From CAVWGP01 sp963754645 (GTDB taxonomy: Bacteria > Pseudomonadota > Alphaproteobacteria > Bin65): 64,000 bases of DNA. The notes under the pieces are model-generated. The model searched no databases. It was not told where the DNA came from and worked only from the letters and a program-made list of their open reading frames with translations. Location of the stretch: the NCBI GenBank assembly GCA_963754645.1, contig CAVWGP010000001.1, forward strand, positions 372,001-436,000, in the 5' to 3' direction. Numbering within the stretch: position 1 is the first letter of the stretch; each line of letters begins with the position of its first letter. Position numbers and translations under genes: made by a program. Positions 8,521 to 15,272 of the stretch are shown here, in pieces.

Positions 8521-9417
8521 ATGCTGGCAAAATTTTTTGACCGGATAGAATCTGCCAGTGTACTCTACCAATTTATGTCTGGAAGAAAGTGCCACATGAA
8601 GCGCGGCCCCGGAGAACAATCCGAAACGAAAAGGTTCGAAGCGCTCTACGTCAGGGCGCAATCCCCCGTCATGTTGTCCATCGAACGCAGCGTTTGTGGT
8701 TGCGACTACGGGGGTAATAGCTGGACCACCGAGGTTGAGGCTCGACGGATTGCGGCGCTGCTAGGATTGATGCCCGGCCGGCGCGTACTGGATGTCGGTT
8801 CGGGTTCCGGGTGGCCTGGGCTTTACATGGCCCAGACGAGCGGTTGCGATGTCGTGCTCGTGGACCTTCCATTGACGGGGCTTCGAATCGCCGCCGACAG
8901 AGCTGCGAGGGACCACCTCCCCGGCGTCTGTATGGTCGCGGTGGCGGACGCCGCCGAGCTCCCGTTTTCCGACCGTAGCTTCGATGCCATTAGTCATAGC
9001 GATCTTCTTTGTTGCCTTCGGCACAAACGTGCTGTTCTCGAGGCCTGCCGTCGAGTGATCCGTGATGGAGGGCGAATGGTTTTTACGGTCATTTGCGTCA
9101 CGCCCGGCCTTTCCGATGCAGAAACCCGGCGCGCCGTAGAGAACGGTCCAACGTTCATCGAATTGGATCGCGACTATCCGACGATGCTTCGAGAGACGGC
9201 CTGGACCATAGCCGATTGCGAAGACGTGACAACACATTATGGCGCCGCTTGCCGCCGTCAGCTTCAAGCCGACGACGAACGAAAAAGCGAATTGGAGAGC
9301 CTGATCGGTGCTGCCGAGGTTGCCGAGCGAATGCTCGGATGGCAATCGAAGCTCATGGCCATCGACGATGGTCTGTTGCGGCGCTACCTTTTCGTCGCCG
9401 AACCGGCGTCGGCATAA
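8521..9417 (+). CDS. Class I SAM-dependent methyltransferase
   Basis: The longest frame gives 298 residues from 8521; a start at 8596 (MKRGPGEQ), preceded by GGAAGAA, is at least as plausible. The SAM-binding motif I is VLDVGSGSGWPGLYMA, followed by an acidic loop DVVLVDLP and motif ADAAELPFSDRSFDAI typical of the Methyltransf_11 group. An N-terminal region with three cysteines precedes it. The methyl acceptor cannot be inferred. It sits alone between two repeat-bracketed binding-protein cassettes, and its third codon positions are visibly less GC-rich than those of the flanking operons, which suggests acquisition from elsewhere. No operon partner is seen. Confidence 0.85.
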   Translation: MLAKFFDRIESASVLYQFMSGRKCHMKRGPGEQSETKRFEALYVRAQSPVMLSIERSVCGCDYGGNSWTTEVEARRIAALLGLMPGRRVLDVGSGSGWPGLYMAQTSGCDVVLVDLPLTGLRIAADRAARDHLPGVCMVAVADAAELPFSDRSFDAISHSDLLCCLRHKRAVLEACRRVIRDGGRMVFTVICVTPGLSDAETRRAVENGPTFIELDRDYPTMLRETAWTIADCEDVTTHYGAACRRQLQADDERKSELESLIGAAEVAERMLGWQSKLMAIDDGLLRRYLFVAEPASA

Positions 9418-9527
9418 GGGCAAGCATTCAAGGCTTGCAAGGACCGCGCAAGGCACGCCATGGGCGGCTGCGCCTTTATTGTTTCCGGTTTGGGTCATGG
9501 GCGGAAGCCCCGCCACGTCCGCATCAG

Positions 9528-9597
9528 GTCCGCTTACGCATTGATAGCGAACATTCCCGGTGACTGCCGCGACTTCGCATTCGTGCCACAAGCGGAC
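9528..9597 (-). repeat. 70-bp cassette-end repeat, copy 3 (downstream of binding-protein gene 2)
   Basis: Exactly 70 bp with ends GTCCGCTT and AAGCGGAC. It shares GATAGCG and GTGCCA blocks at the same offsets as copy 1. It lies 24 bp beyond the stop codon (9622) of the minus-strand gene 2. Confidence 0.75.
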
Positions 9598-9621
9598 ATG
9601 CTTCCGGACTTCGATAGCCGC

Positions 9622-10603
9622 TTACTCGATCACCTCATCGGCGCGGGCGAGTAGCGAGAGCGGAATGGGGAGACCAAGCGTCTTAGCAATCTTAAGGTTG
9701 ATGACCAGCTCAACTCTCATGGCCTGCTGGACCGGCAGGCTGGCGGGATCGGCTCCGTTGAGAATCCTGCCGGCATAAACGCCGGCCTGGCGATATGCAT
9801 CGGCAAAACTGGATCCGTAGCTCATCAGGCCGCCGGAGGTGGCGAACTCACGCAACGGGTAACTCGCAGGCAGCGAGTGGCGCGCCGCAAGTGCGACGAG
9901 CTGACGTGGCCGGGTGATGAAAAACGGATCGATGTCAACGCAGAGCGCGCCGACTCCATTTTGAACGAGCGTGGTGAAGGCTGTCTCAAAGTCGCTATCG
10001 GTGCGCGCTTGAACGACAAATAGTTTTCGCCCAAGCGCATCTGCTGCTGCTTGCACGTCTCTCGTGTCGGCCGCGGCATTCGGATTGATCGGATTCACAA
10101 GGAAGCCGATCGAAGCTGCCATGGGAACCGTCTCGTGCAGTACCTCGAATTGCTTGGGCAACAGACTATTGGCCAAGAAAGTCACGCCGGTAACATTCCC
10201 GCCGGGCCGATTGAGGCTGGCGACAAGTCCAACCTTGATGGGATCGGCGCCAATCACGAAGACGATCGGAACGGTTGTACTTGCCGCTTTCGCGGCACGT
10301 GTCACAGGGGTGGCACCGGTAAGGATGACAGCCACCTTGCGTTGGATCAAATCGGCCACTAGCGCCGGCAGCCGATTGTAGTCGCCTTGCGCCCAGCGGT
10401 ATTCAATCGTCACGCGCTTTCCCTCGACATAGCCAGTCTCGCTCAGTCCTTGCCTGAACGCCGCCACGTAGGGCTCAAATCCCTCTTGATACCAGCCATC
10501 CAAAAACCCGATCACCGGCAAAGTCGGCTGCTGCGCGCGCGCGGCAAGCGGCCACGCCGACTGCCGCACCGCCGATAACTTCGAGGAATTCCCGCCGCCT
10601 CAT
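9622..10603 (-). CDS. ABC_sub_bind-family solute-binding protein 2 (frameshift in signal peptide)
   Basis: The intact frame starts within the signal peptide (AWPLAARAQQP). The true start is ATG 10603, encoding MRRREFLEVIGGAAV. One extra G near 10555 separates the two; skipping it gives a continuous signal peptide GGAAVAWPLAARAQQ like that of gene 3. The repaired protein has about 326 residues. Family blocks present are YVEGKRVTIEYRWAQGDYNR, NRPGGNVTGVTF and the C-terminal VELVINLKIAKTLGLPIP ending RADEVIE. It is exported and probably binds a small ligand, with no adjacent transporter genes. Flanked by repeats 9528-9597 and 10694-10763, it is the only one of the three cassettes on the minus strand. 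Confidence 0.88.
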
Positions 10604-10693
10604 GCCCGTCCCCCAAGAGTGAGGAGACAATATTGTATCGCCTCAAGCCAGCACTTCGGAAGGGCCGGGAGCGGGCTTAGGCAGTTCGTCAAT

Positions 10694-10763
10694 GTCCGCT
10701 ATGGGTCAGGGGCGGCGATCCCGCAATATCCGCATCATGCTTGCATCGCGATGGTCAGCAGAC
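10694..10763 (-). repeat. 70-bp cassette-end repeat, copy 4 (upstream of binding-protein gene 2)
   Basis: Exactly 70 bp, ends GTCCGCT and AGCAGAC. Shares GGGTCAGGGGCGG with copy 2. It lies 90 bp upstream of the gene 2 start on the minus strand. Confidence 0.75.
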
Positions 10764-10798
10764 GTTTTCGGCACAATAGCGAACGTTGACCACGGAAG

Positions 10799-10868
10799 GT
10801 CCGCTAACGGGGGTTGACCGGTCAAGCCCGGATCGCTGCTCCAGGTCCGCATTGTGCCAGGAGCAGAC
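10799..10868 (+). repeat. 70-bp cassette-end repeat, copy 5 (upstream of binding-protein gene 3)
   Basis: Exactly 70 bp, ends GTCCGCT and AGCAGAC, with the right-hand TCCGCATTGTGCCA block also seen in copies 1 and 3. It ends 113 bp before the gene 3 start. Confidence 0.75.
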
Positions 10869-10981
10869 ATCCCGCCCGTCGTTAGGCGCGTGAAATCAGC
10901 CTGCGCGGCGCCCGGCGACTATGCTAGTTTTCAGTCCCAACGAGCTGGGTATTCGCAGAGCAGGCAGATAGGGGATTCCTC

Positions 10982-11965
10982 ATGATGTTCCGCCGCGAGT
11001 TCATCACGCTTTTCGGCGGCGTGGCGGTTGCGTGGCCGCTCGCCGCGCGCGGGCAGCAGCTGGCAATACCGGCAATCGGCTATCTCAGCAGCAGCTCGGC
11101 CGCGGGTTTCGCGCATTTGCTTGCCGCGTTCCAACGGGGCTTGAACGAAACTGGCTACGTCGAAGGCCGGAACGTGGCGATCGAATACCGATGGGCGGAG
11201 GGAAAGAATGACACGCTACCGGCGTTGGCGGCCGACCTCGTCCGACGCCGGGTGGCGGTGATCGCAGCGACCGGCGGAAATCAACCGGCACTCGCGGCTA
11301 AGGCGGCAACATCGACGATTCCCATCGTATTCACCGGGAGCGGCGACCCCGTGAAGCTCGGTCTGGTCGCCAGCCTCGGCCGACCCGGCGGCAACGCGAC
11401 GGGCGTCATCAATATCGCTGCCGAGCTGAGCGCCAAGCGGCTGGAGCTTCTGCGCGAGCTGGCGCCTGCGGCCGCAGTGATTGCCGTGCTCATCAATTCG
11501 ACCGCGCCGATCGAACAACAGATGATCGATTTGCAGGAAGCGGCGCGGGGCGCGGGAAAGTCGATCCTTGTCGTCCGAGCCAGCAGCGAAAGCGATTTCG
11601 ATGCGGCCTTTGCGACGATCGTTCGGCAACGCGCGGGCGCGCTCTTGGTCAGCTCCAATGCTTACTACATGGGCCAGCGCGCGCAACTCGTGGCACTGGC
11701 CGCACAACATGGAATTCCGGCATCCTATGGATTTCGCGAATTTCCGTTGGCGGGCGGCCTCATGAGTTATGGCACCGATCTTTTGGATGTGCACCGCCAG
11801 GCGGGCGTCTACACCGGCCGGATACTCAAGGGCGCCAAGCCGGCCGATCTTCCGGTCCTGCAACCGACAAAGTTCGAGCTGGTGGTAAATCTCAAGACTG
11901 CGAAAGCGCTCGGCGTCACGATTCCGCAATCCATTCTGGCGCGCGCCGACGAGTTGATCGAATGA
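10982..11965 (+). CDS. ABC_sub_bind-family solute-binding protein 3
   Basis: An intact 327-residue member of the same family as the genes at 7327 and 9622. The start MMFRREFITLFGG opens a Tat-like signal peptide ending AARGQQ. Conserved blocks are YVEGRNVAIEYRWAEGKND, SLGRPGGNATGV and FELVVNLKTAKALGVTIP with the terminal RADELIE. It is exported and probably captures a small ligand; no ATPase or permease is nearby. It serves as the reference for repairing the frameshifted gene 2, whose signal peptide matches it closely. Flanked by repeats 10799-10868 and 11980-12049. Confidence 0.9.
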   Translation: MMFRREFITLFGGVAVAWPLAARGQQLAIPAIGYLSSSSAAGFAHLLAAFQRGLNETGYVEGRNVAIEYRWAEGKNDTLPALAADLVRRRVAVIAATGGNQPALAAKAATSTIPIVFTGSGDPVKLGLVASLGRPGGNATGVINIAAELSAKRLELLRELAPAAAVIAVLINSTAPIEQQMIDLQEAARGAGKSILVVRASSESDFDAAFATIVRQRAGALLVSSNAYYMGQRAQLVALAAQHGIPASYGFREFPLAGGLMSYGTDLLDVHRQAGVYTGRILKGAKPADLPVLQPTKFELVVNLKTAKALGVTIPQSILARADELIE

Positions 11966-11979
11966 GGCGAGCGCCACAT

Positions 11980-12049
11980 GTCTGCCTAGGGTCAGTCGCG
12001 TCGTTTGGACCGAGTCCGCGATATGTCCGGTTGGCGAGTTACTTCAGAC
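11980..12049 (+). repeat. 70-bp cassette-end repeat, copy 6 (downstream of binding-protein gene 3)
   Basis: Exactly 70 bp, starting 15 bp after the stop of gene 3. Ends GTCTGCC and CAGAC are the most diverged, but the GGGTCAG block after the left end matches copies 2 and 4. Confidence 0.7.
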
Positions 12050-12117
12050 ATGCCCTATCGGTCTTGAGGCGATGGGATGAACAGGATTCAAGTCCCGAAA
12101 CCGGAGCCTCGGGGCAA

Positions 12118-12153
12118 GCGCTGACGGCGTTCGATTTTTTGCGGGAGCGGTAA
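12118..12153 (+). repeat. 36-bp direct repeat, right copy
   Basis: Repeats the last 36 bases of the M20 peptidase gene (6851-6886), 32 of 36 identical, still ending in a stop codon (TAA instead of TAG). No other part of the peptidase gene is present here. Confidence 0.8.
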
Positions 12154-12189
12154 GCGCGGCGGCGCGCCAGAAACTCGCGCGACTTTTCT

Positions 12190-12224
12190 CCTTCTCCCCC
12201 ACACATTTCGTGTGGGGGAGAAGG
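12190..12224. repeat. Long perfect palindrome (REP-like)
   Basis: CCTTCTCCCCCACAC at 12190-12204 pairs perfectly over 15 bp with 12210-12224 around an ATTTC loop. A T-run occurs only 12 bp later, so a terminator role is doubtful. Confidence 0.75.
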
Positions 12225-12334
12225 CCGGGATGAGGGGGTTTTTCGGCAAGGCGCAATACTGTTATTTCGCGCGCATCCGGCGACGCCAGGCGCCCCTCGC
12301 CGCCTCCCCCTCACCGGCGTCCATACGGGCCGCA

Positions 12335-12368
12335 CCCTCTCCCCCGCGCAAGAGCGCGGTGGAGAGGG
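12335..12368. repeat. Imperfect palindrome (REP-like)
   Basis: CCCTCTCCCCCGCGC pairs imperfectly with GCGCGGTGGAGAGGG around AAGA. Its stem sequence resembles the palindrome at 12190, so the two may form one composite element. Confidence 0.55.
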
Positions 12369-12383
12369 AACTCACGACAGCGG

Positions 12384-12439
12384 CCCGAAGATGCTCAAAA
12401 CCCCGATTTTCCCAACAGACAAAAATGAGCATCTTCGGG
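12384..12439. repeat. Inverted repeat of the AGATGCTCA family
   Basis: CCCGAAGATGCTCA (12384-12397) and TGAGCATCTTCGGG (12426-12439) are a perfect 14-bp inverted repeat with a 28-nt spacer. The right arm is followed by AATCGTTGGATTTTTTCCGC, nearly the same as the sequence after the related repeat at 35568. It lies just past the stop codon of the minus-strand arginase-family gene. Confidence 0.75.
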
Positions 12440-12460
12440 AATCGTTGGATTTTTTCCGCG

Positions 12461-13420
12461 CTAATTCCCGACCGGGCTGTCGAGCCCGAGCTTGCGGCAC
12501 AGCAAAACCAGGCCCTCATACATCATCGTGGCGGCGAGGAAGGCGGCCATGTTTTGCACGTCGTGCGGCGGGCTCACCGTGTTGACGTCGATGGCGACGA
12601 TGTCGAGGCCGGCGAAGCCGCGCAGAAAGTCGATGCCCTCGCGCGCGCTGAAGCCGCCCCAGGTCGGCGAGCACACGCCGGGCGCGCAAGACGGGTCGAA
12701 CACGTCCATGTCCCAGCACAGATAGACCGGCCGGCCCTTCAGCCGCTGGTGCAGCTCGCGCAGGACATCCTTCGGGCCGCGCTCGAAGACCTGGTTCATG
12801 CTGACGATGTTGTAACCGAGCGCTTTCGATTGCGCGTAGACGCCGTGCGTGTAGGTCGAGCCGCGGATGCCGACATGGAAGGAATGGCTGGGATCGATGA
12901 CTTTCTCTTCCGCCGCGTGGGTGAACTGCGTCGCCGCGTTGTATTTGTTCGACACAACGTAGGGATACGAGTCGGTGTGCGAATCGACGTGCAGCGCCAC
13001 GAGGCCGGGATGGCGCTTGCCCACCGCGCGGAGCTGGGGCAGCGACACGCTGCCGTCGCCGCCCATCGTCACCGGAATGGCGCCGCCATCGACGATGCGC
13101 CCCACCGCGCGCTCGATGCGCTCGAAGGCGTCGGCGATCTGGCTCGGCACCAGCTTGACGTTGCCGCAATCGACCAGGCCGAGCCGCTCCAGCGGATTGA
13201 AATCGGCGAGCTCGGGATTGTAGGGCCGCACCAGCGCCGATTGGTCGCGGATCGCGTTCGGTCCCTGGCGCGCGCCGATGCGCGACGGGTGCGTGCCGCA
13301 ATCGAACGGCACGCCCAGGATCGCGGCCTTGGCCTTGCCGAGATCGTGCGAATAGGCCGCACCCATGAAGGTCGCGGGCTTGGTGCACAATTCGTCGAGT
13401 TCGGCATCGGCCATTCGCAT
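12461..13420 (-). CDS. Arginase/agmatinase-family hydrolase with altered metal site
   Basis: A 319-residue ureohydrolase-fold protein; the start at 13420 (MRMADAEL) follows a GGCGGG stretch, and the frame is open to 13519 but that extension is not conserved-looking. Metal-site motifs are HVDSHTD (Asp146, His148, Asp150) and CWDMDVFDPSCAPG (Asp237, Asp239). The first ligand motif is GGDGS (120-124) where arginases and agmatinases have GGDHS, so the usual first His is Gly. The family removes urea from guanidino compounds with two Mn ions. The substitution suggests a different metal arrangement or substrate. It is transcribed away from the long plus-strand operon, 107 bp from its first gene. Confidence 0.85.
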   Translation of the reverse strand: MRMADAELDELCTKPATFMGAAYSHDLGKAKAAILGVPFDCGTHPSRIGARQGPNAIRDQSALVRPYNPELADFNPLERLGLVDCGNVKLVPSQIADAFERIERAVGRIVDGGAIPVTMGGDGSVSLPQLRAVGKRHPGLVALHVDSHTDSYPYVVSNKYNAATQFTHAAEEKVIDPSHSFHVGIRGSTYTHGVYAQSKALGYNIVSMNQVFERGPKDVLRELHQRLKGRPVYLCWDMDVFDPSCAPGVCSPTWGGFSAREGIDFLRGFAGLDIVAIDVNTVSPPHDVQNMAAFLAATMMYEGLVLLCRKLGLDSPVGN

Positions 13421-13527
13421 CGTCCCGCCTGTCAAGAGCGCAACCTTAGCAGCCGAGCGCGGGCTGGCAAGCGCGACAGGCATGGCGCGGCGCGCGGGAA
13501 TGCGTAAAATGCCGGCCAAGGAGATCC

Positions 13528-14673
13528 ATGAATAACACCGATCCGCAAATCGACGGCGAATGCGCGCCGGCGTTCCGCCGCGTGCGTGACGCCTTCGCCG
13601 AGAATTTCGCGCGCCGCGGCGAAGTCGGCGCCGCGGTCGCCGTCTATCACCGTGGCCGGCCGGTGGTCGATCTGTGGGGCGGCATCGCCGACAAGGCGAG
13701 CGGGCGGCGCTGGCAGCGCGACACGCTGGTCTGCATGATGTCGGTCGCCAAAGGCGTGTCGGCGACGCTGCTGCACATGCTCGCGGGCCGCGGCCAGATC
13801 GATATCGAGGCGCCGATCGCGCGCTATTGGCCCGAATTCGCCGCCGAAGGAAAAGGCGCGATCCCGGTGCGCTGGGCGCTTTCGCATGTGGCCGGCGTTC
13901 CGGTCATCGACGGCGTCGCGCGCGGCAATATTTACGACCGCGCCGCCATGGTCCAGGGGCTCGAGCGGCAAAAGCCGAGCTACCCGCCCGGCACGGCGCG
14001 CTGCTATCACACCGCGACGATGGGCTTCATCGTCGGCGAACTCGTCCGCCGGATCACGCAGCGCTCACTGAGCCGGTGTTTGCGCGAGGACGTCGGCCAG
14101 GCCTTCGGCATCGACTATCACATCGGCTTCGAGGCCGAGCCCAATCGTCATTTCGCCACCATGATCCCGTCGAGCGGCAACGTGCTCAGTTTGGCGCAGG
14201 CGAATTCCGACAGCCTGATCGGCAAGGCCTGGGCGCAGCTTCCGATCGAGGAGGATTTCAATTCCGAGCGCTGGCGCAGGGCCGAGATCCCCTCGGCCAA
14301 CGGCCACGGCACGGCGAGCGCGATCGCGAAGCTTTACGGCATCCTGGCGATCGGCGGCACGATCGACGGCAAGAAACTGATCGACCGCGCCGCGCTCGAA
14401 CGCGCCACCGCCGAGCAGTGGGACGACGTGGAGATGCTGACCAAACTGCGCTTCCGCCTGGGGCTCGGCTATTTTCTCAATTGCCCGCCAAGCCGGCCGA
14501 TGGGGCCGAACAGCGCAACCTTCGGCCATTCCGGCGCCGGCGGCGCGCAGAGCTTCGCCGATCCGAAGCTCGGCTTGGGCTTCTGCTATGCGCCGAACAA
14601 CATGCATGGCGGGCTCGATATCGGCCCGCGCGCCACGGCGCTGATCGACGCCGCTTTCGCCTCCCTCGCATGA
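13528..14673 (+). CDS. Serine hydrolase of the beta-lactamase/EstB family
   Basis: A 381-residue protein with an AAGGAG ribosome site just before ATG 13528. The SxxK nucleophile motif is SVAK (in MMSVAKGVSATLLHML, near residue 72), the second motif is the YHT region (TARCYHTATMGF), and the third is GHSGAGG in place of the penicillin-binding KTG. This matches the beta-lactamase-related esterases (EstB/LACTB-like) rather than true beta-lactamases. No signal peptide is seen, so it is likely cytoplasmic. It is the first gene of a plus-strand run of catabolic genes and probably cleaves an ester or amide. Substrate unknown. Confidence 0.88.
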   Translation: MNNTDPQIDGECAPAFRRVRDAFAENFARRGEVGAAVAVYHRGRPVVDLWGGIADKASGRRWQRDTLVCMMSVAKGVSATLLHMLAGRGQIDIEAPIARYWPEFAAEGKGAIPVRWALSHVAGVPVIDGVARGNIYDRAAMVQGLERQKPSYPPGTARCYHTATMGFIVGELVRRITQRSLSRCLREDVGQAFGIDYHIGFEAEPNRHFATMIPSSGNVLSLAQANSDSLIGKAWAQLPIEEDFNSERWRRAEIPSANGHGTASAIAKLYGILAIGGTIDGKKLIDRAALERATAEQWDDVEMLTKLRFRLGLGYFLNCPPSRPMGPNSATFGHSGAGGAQSFADPKLGLGFCYAPNNMHGGLDIGPRATALIDAAFASLA

Positions 14674-14721
14674 CGGCGATACTTGTTCTCGCGCCATGAC
14701 GCACGCTAGCTTGATCGCGGC

Positions 14722-15254
14722 ATGACCGAATCCGAATTGCTCGATATCGACGCGGCCGCGGCGCAGCTCGGCTTGAGTTCGCTCCGCGTGCGCCAATTGA
14801 TCCGCGAGAACCGCCTCGTCGCGGTGCGCGACAATCACGGGCGCTGGCGCGTGCCGATGCCGCAAGCGCCGATCGCGGCGGCACAATATGCGCAAGCGCC
14901 CGACGAAGCCGCCGGCGTCGAAATCCTCATGGAAGAGGCGCTCGAGCTGCGCGCGAGGCTGATGGAGCGCGAGCGCGCCATCGAAAGCATGACGGCGCTG
15001 CTCGACCGCCAGCAAAACGCGCTCGATCAAGCCGTGGATCGAATCGAGACGCTGCAGCCGATGGCCGCCGCCGCCGCCGACATCGCCGGGCAGCGCGACC
15101 GCGCGATCGGCCTCGCGGAGCGCGCCGTCGTCCGCGCCGAGCAATCGGAATCGCGCTTCCGCAAGCTCCGTCGATTATCTGGAGTCCGCGATCCGCCGTC
15201 TCGAAGCCCTGTCCGGGCCGCGACGCTCGATCGCGGCCGGACAGAAAAATCTAG
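14722..15254 (+). CDS. Small HTH protein with coiled coil (frameshifted)
   Basis: Residues 6-45 (DIDAAAAQLGLSSLRVRQLI followed by a GRWRVP wing) look like a winged helix-turn-helix of the excisionase/MerR-like HTH_17 group. Residues 60-150 are Ala/Glu/Arg-rich and predicted coiled coil. An extra C at about 15169 breaks the frame; skipping it gives LVDYLESAIRRLEAL. A second extra base in the A5 run near 15245 would place a TAG at 15252-15254, giving about 176 residues; this end is inferred. Without it the frame would overrun the next gene. It may regulate the surrounding operon. Confidence 0.6.
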
Positions 15255-15257
15255 CCC

Positions 15258-15262
15258 AGGAG
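15258..15262 (+). promoter_or_regulatory. Ribosome binding site of the amidohydrolase
   Basis: AGGAG lies 10 bp before the ATG at 15273 and fixes that start, even though the frame of the upstream HTH gene is ambiguous here. Confidence 0.65.
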
Positions 15263-15272
15263 CGAAAACTGA

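Larger units (their letters stand above)
10604..10981. other. 378-bp intergenic region between divergent binding-protein genes
   Basis: Holds two 70-bp repeats (10694-10763 and 10799-10868) only 35 bp apart, each facing one of the divergent genes 2 and 3. The divergent promoters must lie here or inside the repeats; no clear -35/-10 pair was identified. Confidence 0.6.
11966..12460. other. 495-bp intergenic region dense in repeats
   Basis: From left to right: 70-bp repeat copy 6 (11980-12049), the right copy of the 36-bp M20-end repeat (12118-12153), two REP-like palindromes (12190-12224 and about 12335-12368) and a long inverted repeat (12384-12439). Small open frames here have no recognisable domain. 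This is the right-hand boundary of the accessory segment. Confidence 0.65.

Noticed and set aside
9460..9778. Small plus-strand proteins next to the second binding-protein gene
   Set aside because: Their sequences are translations of the 70-bp repeat followed by the antisense of the ABC_sub_bind 3' end, a known kind of spurious small ORF.
7327..11965. Complete ABC importer in the cassette segment
   Set aside because: Three binding-protein genes are present but no ATPase or permease gene occurs between 6.9 and 12.4 kb.
7122..12049. Integron-like attC sites or a CRISPR array
   Set aside because: The 70-bp elements have palindromic ends, but there is no GTTRRRY/RYYYAAC core, no integrase, the spacing is gene-sized rather than spacer-sized, and no cas gene is present.
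11962..12153. 63-codon protein ending ALTAFDFLRER
   Set aside because: The ending comes from the 36-bp repeat of the M20 gene; the rest translates the 70-bp repeat and has no domain or ribosome site.
12190..12224. Rho-independent terminator for the third binding-protein gene
   Set aside because: The stem is excellent, but no T-run follows directly and 225 bp separate it from the gene; a REP element fits better.
13528..14673. Beta-lactamase conferring antibiotic resistance
   Set aside because: SxxK is present, but the third motif is HSG, no signal peptide is visible and length and context match EstB-like esterases in a catabolic operon.
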